10,662 nucleotides of DNA. Source: JAGVJT01 sp964471225 (lineage in GTDB: Bacteria; Pseudomonadota; Gammaproteobacteria; Legionellales; Legionellaceae). How positions within the stretch are numbered: the stretch's first letter is position 1; each line of letters opens with the position of its first letter. The stretch covers positions 1 to 10,662 of the forward strand of contig CAYYEZ010000071.1 in NCBI GenBank assembly GCA_964471225.1, given 5' to 3'. Under the pieces are notes generated by a model that ran no database searches, was not told where the DNA came from, and saw nothing but the letters and a program-made list of their open reading frames with translations. Shown here piece after piece: positions 1-8,200 of this stretch. A program made the translations under genes and the position numbers.

Positions 1-1034
1 GGCCACGTGCAGAGACTATTCGCTTAATGGGAGACAAAGTTTCTGCTATTGCCGCAATGAAAAAAGCAGGCGTACCTTGTGTACCTGGCTCAGATGGTCC
101 ATTGAGTGAAGATGAGTCACAAAATCTAAAACTTGCTGAAAAAATTGGCTATCCTGTCATCATCAAAGCGGCTGGCGGCGGTGGTGGTCGTGGTATGCGT
201 GTTGTCAGAGAAGCGGCTCATCTTATCAATTCGATTGCTTTAACCAAGAGCGAAGCGCTTGCTGCATTCAATAATCCCATCGTTTATATGGAAAAATTCC
301 TTGAAAATCCCCGGCATATTGAGTTTCAAGTCTTAGGTGATGGTAAAGGACAAGCCATTCACCTTGGTGAAAGAGATTGCTCAATGCAGCGACGGCATCA
401 AAAAGTTGTTGAGGAAGCGACAGCACCTGGCATCACCGAAGAATTGCGACGTAAAATGGGCGATACGGTTGTTAAGGCGTGTCAACAATTACAATATCGT
501 GGAGCAGGGACTTTCGAATTTCTTTATCAGGATGGTGCCTTCTACTTTATTGAAATGAATACGCGTATCCAAGTCGAACACCCTGTCACTGAGCTCATCA
601 CGGGCATCGACCTCATTAAAGAGCAGATTAAAGTCGCCAGTGAATTACCTTTTACATTGAAGCAAACAGATATTCAGTTTCGAGGGCATGCAATCGAATG
701 TCGAATCAACGCCGAAGATCCCAAAACGTTTATGCCCTCTCCCGGAACCATTCGTTGGTTACACCAACCTGGTGGCCCAGGAATTCGTTTTGACTCTCAT
801 CTGTATAATAGTTATATCGTTCCTCCGCACTATGATTCAATGATTGGGAAGCTGATTAGCTACGGTACGACGCGAGCAGAAGCCATCGCCAAAATGCGCA
901 ACGCACTTGATGAAATTATCATCGAGGGCATCAAAACCAACATCGAGCTACATCGACGCATCTTTAACGACAAAGGATTCATCGAAGGTGGAACCAATAT
1001 TCATTATCTTGAAAAAATGCTAAAAGAGGAGTAA
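1..1034 (+). CDS. accC: Biotin carboxylase subunit of acetyl-CoA carboxylase (5' end missing)
   Basis: AccC uses ATP and bicarbonate to carboxylate the biotin on AccB, the first half-reaction of acetyl-CoA carboxylase in fatty-acid synthesis; it is cytosolic. The frame is open from the window edge (first whole codon at 3, reading PRAETIRLMGDKVS), so the Met at 27 is internal and about 100 N-terminal residues are missing compared with the roughly 450-aa E. coli protein. Seen in the 343 residues present: the ATP-grasp start GDKVSAIAAMKKAGVP, the glycine-rich nucleotide loop KAAGGGGGRGMRVV, the catalytic segment RDCSMQRRHQKVVEE, the metal and bicarbonate site FIEMNTRIQVEHPVTE, and the C-terminal domain ECRINAEDP...SPG and PPHYDSMIGKLI, ending GGTNIHYLEKMLKEE. 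All recognisable active-site residues are kept. It is followed 5 bp later by prmA, the usual gammaproteobacterial accB-accC-prmA order. Identification is near certain. Confidence 0.97.
   Translation, partial: PRAETIRLMGDKVSAIAAMKKAGVPCVPGSDGPLSEDESQNLKLAEKIGYPVIIKAAGGGGGRGMRVVREAAHLINSIALTKSEALAAFNNPIVYMEKFLENPRHIEFQVLGDGKGQAIHLGERDCSMQRRHQKVVEEATAPGITEELRRKMGDTVVKACQQLQYRGAGTFEFLYQDGAFYFIEMNTRIQVEHPVTELITGIDLIKEQIKVASELPFTLKQTDIQFRGHAIECRINAEDPKTFMPSPGTIRWLHQPGGPGIRFDSHLYNSYIVPPHYDSMIGKLISYGTTRAEAIAKMRNALDEIIIEGIKTNIELHRRIFNDKGFIEGGTNIHYLEKMLKEE
1026..1031 (+). promoter_or_regulatory. Ribosome binding site of prmA (GAGGAG)
   Basis: GAGGAG lies in the last codons of accC, 8 nt before the TTG at 1040. 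No ATG in this frame gives a comparable site, so it decides the TTG start for prmA and suggests translation coupled to accC termination. Confidence 0.75.
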
Positions 1035-1039
1035 CCCTG

Positions 1040-1906
1040 TTGTACGAATTACGCATAGCACCTTGCTCACCAGAAGAGGCAGAAACACTGTCTGAACAAC
1101 TTGAAAATTTAGGCGCCGTTTCTGTGTCTATGATGGACTTTGAAGATGTGCCTATTCTTGAGCCCGGTGTGGGTGAGACCCCACTCTGGGATAAGCTCAT
1201 CGTACATGCCATTTTCACTCATGAGCACGAGGCTAATGAAGCAAAAAAATTCGTACAAGAAAACCACGCGCACATTCACCAAACTATAGAAACACTTCCC
1301 GAGCAAAATTGGGAACGTGTTTGTCTGGAGCGTTTCCAGCCTCTTCAATTTGGTCATCGGCTTTGGATCTGCCCTTCATGGTTAACGCCGCCTCACCCGG
1401 ATGCAGTCAACCTTATTTTAGATCCTGGGCTTGCCTTTGGTACAGGAACACATGCGACAACAGCATTATGCTTAACTTGGCTAGATCAGCATGATCTGAA
1501 CGACAAAACAGTAGTCGACTACGGTTGTGGCTCAGGTATCTTAGCACTGGCCTCACTTAAATTAGGTGCCAAGCATGTCTATGCAGTCGATATTGATGAC
1601 CAAGCACTACTCGCCACAGCACAAAATCGAGAAATGAACGCCCTTCCTGAGGCGATGCTAACAATTAATCACCCAGAAGAACTAGATGTCTCGGTTGATA
1701 TCATCATCGCAAATATTCTACTCACTCCCCTTCTCAGTCTTAAGAGCAACTTTAAAGCGCTCTTAAAACCTCAGGGGAAACTAGTTGTTTCTGGTCTTTT
1801 TGCCTCACAAACACAAACCCTGATTGATGCCTACTCAGACAGTTTTGAAATGTTAGAAACACAAACACTCGATGAATGGGCCTTGATTTGCTTCAGTGCT
1901 AGCTGA
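1040..1906 (+). CDS. prmA: Ribosomal protein L11 methyltransferase
   Basis: PrmA uses S-adenosylmethionine to methylate ribosomal protein L11 in the cytosol. The 288-aa product is close to the 293 aa of E. coli PrmA. It has the N-terminal substrate-binding domain (residues 1 to about 90, with a 'FEDVPILEPGVGETPLW' segment like the E. coli 'DTPVFEPLPGETRLW' stretch), a linker 'NWERVCLERFQPLQFG' near 90-105, the hallmark 'LDPGLAFGTGTHATT' at 127-141, SAM motif I 'VVDYGCGSGILALA' at 158-171, an acidic 'VDID' strand end at 183-186, and the catalytic-site 'IIANIL' at 222-227. The start is TTG at 1040, chosen because GAGGAG stands 8 nt upstream and the N-terminus then matches the family. It lies 5 bp after accC on the same strand and is probably transcribed with it. 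Its stop codon sits inside a 14-bp palindrome, facing a convergent gene. Confidence 0.96.
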   Translation: MYELRIAPCSPEEAETLSEQLENLGAVSVSMMDFEDVPILEPGVGETPLWDKLIVHAIFTHEHEANEAKKFVQENHAHIHQTIETLPEQNWERVCLERFQPLQFGHRLWICPSWLTPPHPDAVNLILDPGLAFGTGTHATTALCLTWLDQHDLNDKTVVDYGCGSGILALASLKLGAKHVYAVDIDDQALLATAQNREMNALPEAMLTINHPEELDVSVDIIIANILLTPLLSLKSNFKALLKPQGKLVVSGLFASQTQTLIDAYSDSFEMLETQTLDEWALICFSAS

Positions 1907-1916
1907 TACGTATCAG
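1903..1916. repeat. Perfect 14-bp palindrome between convergent genes
   Basis: CTGATACGTATCAG is a perfect palindrome containing the prmA stop codon and lying 10 bp from the stop of the convergent gene ending at 1927. It has no loop and no T tract on either strand, so it is not a standard intrinsic terminator. It could be a protein-binding site or act as a modest bidirectional transcription barrier; its role is unknown. Confidence 0.5.
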
Positions 1917-1926
1917 ACGCCAACGA

Positions 1927-2331
1927 TTACCTCGATGGCCCTATAGGCGAATACGGACTGTGGGGAGCCTGCTTTGGTTTGCGTTCGGGCGAGAAAAAGC
2001 TTGTGTTGATTCCAAAAGGAGAAGCTTCTGAGGGCAATTTTTTGATTGGGCTCGAAACTGCTGTCTCTTCATTCTCAGGTGAAACACGCCATGGGGTCAA
2101 TTTAATCCCACTTTCAGTGTGGGTTATTGTTCCCAAAATCTGCCCCTGAGTCACAACTTTATGTTTCTTCGACTGGGAAACAGAAGGCTCGCTATGACTA
2201 TACTTTGGTAGTAACAAGATACCGGCTTTTCTAGCTCTTTTTTCATAACTATTCACACGTTTTTCTCTTAAAATCTCGAGAGTCTCTTTTACTTCCTTAA
2301 GATATCGCATCTGTTGTTCTATATCAGACAT
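1927..2331 (-). CDS. Ser-Pro-rich hypothetical protein, 134 aa
   Basis: I do not recognise this protein. The N-terminal 45 residues (MSDIEQQMRYLKEVKETLEI...) look like one charged amphipathic helix, followed by a basic patch (EKRARKAGI). The C-terminal half looks disordered and carries repeated Ser-Pro dipeptides (SPEN, SSPIK, ASPFG, FSPER, HSPYSPIGPSR). No signal peptide or membrane segment is seen. The frame stays open upstream to a TTG at 2382 whose TTGA overlaps the stop of the 649-aa gene. I prefer ATG 2331: its N-terminus looks natural and an extended -10 sequence sits 29 nt upstream, inside the longer reading. Neither start has a clear Shine-Dalgarno sequence. It is the downstream partner of the 649-aa membrane protein gene and may be co-transcribed with it. 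Composition resembles secreted effectors of Legionellales, but that is only a suggestion. Confidence 0.6.
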   Translation of the reverse strand: MSDIEQQMRYLKEVKETLEILREKRVNSYEKRARKAGILLLPKYSHSEPSVSQSKKHKVVTQGQILGTITHTESGIKLTPWRVSPENEETAVSSPIKKLPSEASPFGINTSFFSPERKPKQAPHSPYSPIGPSR

Positions 2332-2359
2332 AATAAAAATTTTTGAATAACTAGCTCGC

Positions 2360-2368
2360 ATTATAGCA
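2360..2368 (-). promoter_or_regulatory. Putative extended -10 promoter element
   Basis: Read on the minus strand the bases are TGCTATAAT, a perfect extended -10 (TGn plus TATAAT). Initiation would fall near 2353, giving a leader of about 22 nt before the ATG at 2331. No good -35 is seen, which is usual for extended -10 promoters. It would give the small hypothetical gene its own transcript. Confidence 0.4.
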
Positions 2369-2378
2369 TATTTTACTC

Positions 2379-4328
2379 TCAAACACCCAGGCTACTAAAA
2401 TCAGAAGTTAAATCATCAGTACCATCATCATTAGTTTTTGAATTGTAAAATCGAGAGTTATCCTTTAAGAGTGAAGCCATAGGAATCAATCTCTCAAAAG
2501 AAGGTGAGTCCGCGAATTTTTGATAAGCTTCTTCATCAAATTTTAACGTAGAGGTAACGATAGGACGATATGCTTGAAAGAGTTTTTTCACTAAAAAATG
2601 TAATAAAATCAAACCAACAATTGCACCCAAACCTACCGGCGTCGGAATAAAAATCAGCATTGACAACGTAATTAATGGAATAAGAATATCACGTGCAACA
2701 GTAAGCCATAGGTTGACTTTTTGATGCTCCAAAATTTGCATCTGTGTGTGGGAACGATTTACCAACTGTCGCATTCGTAAATAACACTGCTTCATTTCAA
2801 GATCGCGTTGTGGATATTCGGGTAAACCTTTGAGCTCAATAAAGCGACGCATATAGATATTAAATTGCTCATCAGGCACTGTTTTAACACGATAAGCCGG
2901 AGGCTTGTGGATACGCAGCATATCTTGACGTATGCGTTCATTTGCAAAATGCGTTCTCATTACCGACAATGCCACTACAAAAATAATACAAATTGCCGCT
3001 CCACTAAATCCGATGGCAAGACCTATGGGTGGGGCAAGAATTGTCGTAGGAATTAGCAAACAGCTAAACATCATCACACCAGCAAAAAAACAAGAGCTCA
3101 GAATTGACTGTTGCGCAAATTCATCTTTCTTAATCGTCCAATCATTTTTCATTCTTTGATAGGCGTATTGCAAAGACTGCCTGTCGTCGGAAATAAGCTT
3201 CAACTTCAATAATAACATTGCTTTTTCATCTTCATCTTTGATATGTGAAATTTCATACAGTAAATGCCGTTCTAAATCATTGAGTTCATTGATTTGATCA
3301 AGTAAGCGTTTCGCACCTGCATAATATGTCGTTTCTTCATCACGATAACGTGCTGATGCTAATACGATTTGCACCAGTCGACAGCCCACACCAAAAAAAG
3401 GCCCCCATGGCCAAACGTTGATAAATCCACTAAAACACAAAAAAGCGGCAACATGTAACAACGATAGGAATAACCAATTAAGTAATACAAAACGACGCTG
3501 ACGGAGTTGTGTCAAGAATTGCTCTGATACGTCCACATGCACATGCTGATGACGTGTTGCCATCGCACCTGAGAAAGTATTTTTCAAAACAAGATAGCAC
3601 TCCATAATCAGTCCAGCATTCACAATTAAAATATTTGTGTAAGAAAGTAACACTCCTGCATCTCGTAAAGACTGGAGATGTTCAGTATTTCCGGAAAAAT
3701 ATTCCGGAAATAGACCAAAAAAAGAAAGAATGAATGATCGACTCCATCCAAGATAAACATCTTTTCTATCAATTTCTATCATTAAATTTTTTATCGCTAC
3801 CGTGTTCCCCGCGCACAACTCAACCATAGTCTCAGAAAGAGTCGGCGTTAAAACACGAGCCCCAAACCAAGCCATCGGTTTTTCAGAGTCCTCTACAAGT
3901 TGATGAAGCTGTTGTGCCCCATCTTGCTCCTTGGCATAAAAAGGTGCATCAAGTGCACGAATCAACGAAGCGTAACGCGCACACTGTGCTTTATTAGCTA
4001 ACAGGCCATCCCAACGATATTCGATTTCATCAATACGCGCTTGTATAGAAGTGAGATAATGCGCATGAACCAGACGCTGTCTTAAGTGAATTTTTTGATG
4101 TGGTAACAAGAAAGGCAGCATTGAGATATCCTCATCTCTCAAGTCCTCCCGAACATACTTCAAAAGCCGTGATAACGACTGTCGCTGACGAAACGCATCG
4201 ACTAATGCCTCATGCGAAACATGTGTGCCCTGACCTAACTCAATGGCCTCGCTCCACTGAGAGAGGGCCGCTGCCGCATCAGCATCAAGTAAGTGCAAGA
4301 CATCAACACTGTACAAATTACCAGACAT
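2379..4328 (-). CDS. Large polytopic membrane protein of unknown function, 649 aa
   Basis: I do not recognise the family. The sequence shows a soluble N-terminal region of about 190 residues that is mostly helical and rich in Leu, Arg and His. Hydrophobic stretches follow in pairs near 194-207 and 229-249, 281-300 and 306-324, 410-428 and 430-455, and 546-562 and 565-583. Charged helical linkers lie at about 328-408 (RRLLD-type heptads, coiled-coil-like, e.g. ELNDLERHLLYEI) and 456-540. A polar C-terminal tail is rich in Asp, Ser and Thr. There is no signal peptide and no catalytic motif I can name. The start ATG has only a weak GGTGA 3 nt upstream and a TATAAT about 34 nt upstream. It ends at or overlaps the start of the small Ser-Pro-rich gene, with which it forms a pair. 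Long hairpin-and-coiled-coil membrane proteins of this style are frequent among uncharacterised Legionella and Coxiella proteins; a link to secretion is a guess. Confidence 0.85.
   Translation of the reverse strand: MSGNLYSVDVLHLLDADAAAALSQWSEAIELGQGTHVSHEALVDAFRQRQSLSRLLKYVREDLRDEDISMLPFLLPHQKIHLRQRLVHAHYLTSIQARIDEIEYRWDGLLANKAQCARYASLIRALDAPFYAKEQDGAQQLHQLVEDSEKPMAWFGARVLTPTLSETMVELCAGNTVAIKNLMIEIDRKDVYLGWSRSFILSFFGLFPEYFSGNTEHLQSLRDAGVLLSYTNILIVNAGLIMECYLVLKNTFSGAMATRHQHVHVDVSEQFLTQLRQRRFVLLNWLFLSLLHVAAFLCFSGFINVWPWGPFFGVGCRLVQIVLASARYRDEETTYYAGAKRLLDQINELNDLERHLLYEISHIKDEDEKAMLLLKLKLISDDRQSLQYAYQRMKNDWTIKKDEFAQQSILSSCFFAGVMMFSCLLIPTTILAPPIGLAIGFSGAAICIIFVVALSVMRTHFANERIRQDMLRIHKPPAYRVKTVPDEQFNIYMRRFIELKGLPEYPQRDLEMKQCYLRMRQLVNRSHTQMQILEHQKVNLWLTVARDILIPLITLSMLIFIPTPVGLGAIVGLILLHFLVKKLFQAYRPIVTSTLKFDEEAYQKFADSPSFERLIPMASLLKDNSRFYNSKTNDDGTDDLTSDFSSLGV
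3686..3712. repeat. Perfect 11-bp inverted repeat inside the 649-aa gene
   Basis: The arms TATTTCCGGAA and TTCCGGAAATA are separated by AAATA. Each arm contains the palindrome TTCCGGAA, so the element is at once an inverted and a direct repeat. It lies in coding sequence for 'FPEYFSGN', where codon choice allowed the symmetry. Function is unknown. Confidence 0.5.
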
Positions 4329-4361
4329 TTGTCACCGAAAAATCAATTTGTTCTATGTTTG

Positions 4362-4367
4362 ATTATA
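4362..4367 (-). promoter_or_regulatory. Putative -10 element for the 649-aa membrane protein gene
   Basis: The minus strand reads TATAAT, 33 nt before the ATG at 4328, with a predicted start near 4355 and a leader of about 27 nt. No convincing -35 is present at 16 to 18 bp. The 200 bp between this gene and the end of trxC hold no other convincing minus-strand promoter. Confidence 0.35.
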
Positions 4368-4529
4368 GCGCAAATTTTGGTAGTGCCTGAAATTCGTTAT
4401 TGTTTACTAGGCCTAGCGCTCCGGAACTTGCGCCCTGATGCAAAAATTTAAAGTATACTCAACTACTCAGTAAACGTCAGGCTTCGATGTCTCATCAAGC
4501 ATTGATTTTAGGCGTAATAGGTCTAATTT

Positions 4530-4964
4530 TTAAAGATATTGCTTCACCCATTGAACAATATCTTGCGCCCCTATCACACCAGAATTTCTAGCAGTCTCTT
4601 TTCCATTTGCGAAGAGCATTAAAGTCGGGAGACTTTGAATCCTATAACGATAAGACAGTTCTTGATTGGATTCGGTATTGATTTTAATCAATCGCACTTG
4701 TGGTTCTAGAATTTTTGTTGCTGATTTAAAATAAGGCGCCATCACTTTACATGGACCACACCATTCAGCCCAAAAGTCTACTAATAAGGGAATATTATCA
4801 TTTTTGAGATGATGTTCAAAATGCTCTTGATCCAAAACCAAAGGCGATCCACTAAAAAGCGATTTTCGACACTTACCGCATTTTGGATGCTCTTCCAATC
4901 GATTTGAAAGCAATCTGTTTATAGTGCGACAAATTGGACAAACAATATGGATTGCATTATTCAT
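4530..4964 (-). CDS. trxC: Thioredoxin 2 (zinc-ribbon thioredoxin)
   Basis: TrxC is a cytosolic dithiol-disulfide oxidoreductase, reduced by thioredoxin reductase, that reduces protein disulfides and, as known for thioredoxins generally, also persulfides. The 144-aa product has the N-terminal zinc ribbon that separates TrxC from TrxA: C9-x2-C12 and C29-x2-C32. A thioredoxin fold follows with the active site W-C69-G-P-C72, the DFWAEWCGPC context, and the cis-proline at P113 in SLPT. E. coli TrxC is 139 aa. I chose the ATG at 4964, preceded by GGGA 9 nt upstream and giving an N-terminus like E. coli TrxC (MNTVCTHC); an ATG at 4979 would add five residues (MGNIA). It is the last gene of the efflux operon, about 60 bp after the DUF2892 gene. 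A housekeeping role remains possible, but its place behind a persulfide-type repressor fits repair of sulfur-modified thiols. Confidence 0.93.
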   Translation of the reverse strand: MNNAIHIVCPICRTINRLLSNRLEEHPKCGKCRKSLFSGSPLVLDQEHFEHHLKNDNIPLLVDFWAEWCGPCKVMAPYFKSATKILEPQVRLIKINTESNQELSYRYRIQSLPTLMLFANGKETARNSGVIGAQDIVQWVKQYL

Positions 4965-5027
4965 TGCTATATTTCCCATGATTAATCAATTTACCTACAA
5001 TGGTCTCTTTTGGCAGATTAGACTTAT

Positions 5028-5228
5028 CTACACCAGGAACTTTTTTAAAATTATTTCAATAGGACAAAACCCTGTGAATCCACTTTGAAAAAGATTAGCC
5101 CCTACAAAGGCAGTAAACCATAAAAAGCCTGAACTAATATAAACAGGGCTAGCAGGAACGCCAAATGCCAGTGAAATTAAAATAAATAAACCGGCAACAA
5201 TACGAATAATTTTTTCAATAGACATCAT
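5028..5228 (-). CDS. DUF2892 small inner-membrane protein (YgaP membrane-domain-like)
   Basis: A 66-aa protein with two membrane segments (about 7-24 and 29-48) and the DUF2892 signature near the C-terminus, 'GANLFQSGFTGFCPIEIILKK', which resembles the membrane domain of E. coli YgaP ('GFVGAGLLFAGLTGFC'). The conserved Cys of TGFCP is kept. YgaP carries a rhodanese domain before this segment; here that domain is absent. DUF2892 proteins occur beside rhodaneses and BigR/YgaV-type repressors in sulfide-related loci; their biochemical role is not settled. Three ATGs stand in a row (5231, 5228, 5225); AGGAG at 5235-5239 lies 3, 6 and 9 nt from them, favouring the second or third. The ribosome-binding site overlaps the stop codon of the RND gene, so translation is probably coupled to it. 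Confidence 0.9.
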   Translation of the reverse strand: MMSIEKIIRIVAGLFILISLAFGVPASPVYISSGFLWFTAFVGANLFQSGFTGFCPIEIILKKFLV

Positions 5229-5234
5229 CATATT

Positions 5235-5239
5235 CTCCT
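5235..5239 (-). promoter_or_regulatory. Ribosome binding site of the DUF2892 gene, overlapping the RND stop
   Basis: Minus-strand TAGGAG combines the TAG stop of the RND permease with an AGGAG for the next gene. This indicates tight translational coupling of pump and DUF2892 protein. Confidence 0.7.
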
Positions 5240-8200
5240 AGTGACGAGGTTTGTGAGTTCTATTCCACCAACTTAAGTAAATTAGTGGAATCAAGAACAG
5301 CGTTAACACAGTTGAGGCAAAAGAACCAAAAATTAAAGAAATGGCCAAGCCTCCGAATACCGGGTCTGATAACATAACTGAAGAACCCAATATAATCGCA
5401 AGTGCTGTCAGTACAATGGGTAAAATTCGCTCCACGCCTGATTCAATGACTGCTTCGGTGATAGAGGAACCCCGATGCTGATGCTCTATAATAAAATCAA
5501 TTAGTAACAAAGAATTGCGCACTACAATTCCTGCCAGAGCAATAACGCCAATCATAGACGTAGCTGTAAAGGGTTGGTGCATCAACCAGTGTCCTGGGAA
5601 TACGCCAATAATTGTTAATGGAATCGCTCCCATAATAATTAATGGGATAGAAAAAGACTGATAAAATGCGGTCAGCAAAATATAAATTAATACAATCGCG
5701 ACAATAAAGGCAGAGCCTAAGTCACGAAATACGTCCAGTGTTAAACGGATTTCACCAAGCCAGAATAGCTGATTTTTGGTTAGGTTTTCTGGCTGTGCTT
5801 CATGAAAACCCAGATTATCTGCTTCAAGTGAAAATGGTGGTTTGGCTAGCATTTTCGTCGCAGAAGCCACAGCATAAGCAGGGCTTGATCCTAAGACCTC
5901 TCCGGTTATATAGACAACGGGGATTTGATCTTTGGTAAAAATTGGTTTTTGCTTTTTATCCAAGCGTAGAGTCGCAATTTGTCCTAACGAAATCAATTGC
6001 TGTTGCTGATTCTTAATATAAAAATTATTTAATTCTTGCGCTTCTTCACGTGCTTCGCGAGGTAATCGTAAAATAATGTGTTCTGACTCGCGCGCATTGG
6101 GCTCATGGCCATTGCCAACAGATACACCATTAAATAAAGCAGCAACTTCTTGCGCTACAGTTTGCGGCGTTAGTCCTGCAAGCATAGTAGCATTGTGATT
6201 AATTTCGATACGGTATTCATCGGTGTCTTGAGCAACAGAATTATCAATGTTAATCATGCCATAGATTTCAGGATAAACGGATTGCGTAATTTGATTCGCT
6301 ATATTTCTTAACTGATTATAATCAGGGCCATACAGGCCGGCTTCCATTTGAGATCGAACGGGAGGTCCAGGGGGACTTTCAAAAAGCTTAACGGTAATTT
6401 CAGGATATTGAATTTGAATAGGAGAAATAGATCGATAGATTTCTTCAGCAATCTGATGAGAGCCAATGCTTCTGTGATGTTTATTGATTAAATTCACTCG
6501 TATCTGTCCAAACTGGCTGCCGTGTAATAAATTATCTCCACGGACCATCGCTGAAAAATCCTCAGGAGCTGACTCGCCTAAATAAAGTTCAAGATCAGTG
6601 ACATAACGATTTTTTTTAATGATTTCGTTTAATCCAGTCATGATTTCTTTCGTTTTGGTCAATGTAGCGTTAGATCCCGCGTTAACAGAGATTAGAAAAG
6701 TATTAACGTTGTCATCCGGAAGCATTTTAATTTCTACACCAAGTGAACTTAATGGTCCATTAGGGCCTGTAGCACGAATAAATTGCCACATGGGTTGCAA
6801 TAAAACTACAAACAAAAGCACCATGATACTTAAATAAAAACAGTGCCTCTTTTTCGAGGATGCTATTAATCTCGAAAATAAATTAAGATAAATGCGCTGC
6901 AACCAAGTCTTATTAAGATTGTGTGTTTGATTCATCTGATCATGTGCTTTTTTTCTAAGCCAGCGGTATGCCAGATAAGGAACCACGCTATATGCAATAA
7001 GAAGAGAAACGAACATCGCGAGCGGCGCATTAAAAGGAATTGGTGCCATAAAAGGCCCCATCATTCCACCGACAAATGCCATAGGCAATAACGCCAACAT
7101 CACGGTGAATGTTGCGATAATAGTGGGTTTGCCAATTTCATTTGCAGCAAAAATAACTAAACGAGTAAAATTTTTCTGAACCCCTTTCGTGATATGGCGA
7201 TGAATATTTTCAATCACCACAATACTGTCATCCACTAATAAACCTAAAGAAAGAATCAAGGCAAACAACGTAATACGATTAATTGTTTGTCCAGATAACC
7301 AGCCAATCCCCAAAACCAGACACAAAATAAGAGGGATAGAAAAAATCACGACAGAAGCTTCTCGCCAGCCTAAAAACAGCATCAGCAGTACAACCACACT
7401 GGCAATAGCGATTCCTAAATGCTCTACCAAAGTATTAACAGCATCATTGGCATCATCACCGTAGTTGCGTGTAACCGAAACGCCAACCGTTTTTGGGATT
7501 AATTGGATTTGTTGCATTTGCTCGAGTTTATTAAGAATGGTTTTAGCCACCTCAACGCCATTGCTTCCCTTTTGGCGAGCAAGTGCAATGGTGACTGCAG
7601 GTTCCAAATTGATATGTTTTGTTTTGACGCTTGCACCCGTTGTAAAATATGAAGCAATTGATTCTTGCTTGGGGCCCTTCTCAATCGTAGCAACATCTTT
7701 TAATAAAATAGGTTTTGCTTCATCAGTACCAATAATGATACGAGCTAAATCTTCATTAGAAATAAGAGAACCCTCGACCCGTAAAGGGAATTTGCTTAAT
7801 TTACGATCTAAGGTCCCTGCATCAAGACTGATATTGTTAATAGATAGCGCCTGCTGGATATTTGTAATCGAAATACCATGTTCTGCCATTTTTTCAGGAT
7901 TGAGCCAAATACGAATGGCTTGCGGTGAGGCGCCCATAACCCAGCTTTTGCCGACTTGAGGCACTGAACGTAATTGCTCCAATACTTTATCAGCAAGTAT
8001 ACGTAATCTGATTGGGTCCTCTTCTTTCGCATGCAAAGTTAGGGTGACTAGTGGCACATCATATAAACTCACAGAACGGATCAAAGGCATTAAAGTGCCT
8101 GAAGGCATTTTATCCATATTACTATTGATCTGGTTATATACTTTAACCAAACTCGCTTCTTCATTTTCATTCACTTTAAAGCGAACAGTCACCATTGCGC

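Noticed and set aside
979..1357. Minus-strand open frames of about 80 codons over the accC-prmA junction
   Set aside because: They lie opposite clearly conserved AccC and PrmA sequence and have no independent support.
4100..4390. 96-codon + strand open frame at the 5' end of the 649-aa gene
   Set aside because: Antisense shadow of the membrane protein gene; composition shows no recognisable domain and it runs through that gene's promoter region.
4407..4416. 10-bp palindrome CTAGGCCTAG in the gap upstream of the 649-aa gene
   Set aside because: Short and single; such palindromes arise by chance and it is not aligned with the promoter elements seen.
4505..4529. Possible terminator after trxC (TTAGGC / GTCTAA stem with T-run)
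   Set aside because: The stem is 6 bp with a G-T pair, AT-rich with a 7-nt loop, and the T-run is on the + strand rather than after trxC; too weak to call.
7465..7959. 164-codon + strand open frame inside the RND gene
   Set aside because: It is antisense to the conserved first periplasmic loop of the RND permease, has no family resemblance or ribosome-binding site, and is explained by the coding constraint of the real gene.
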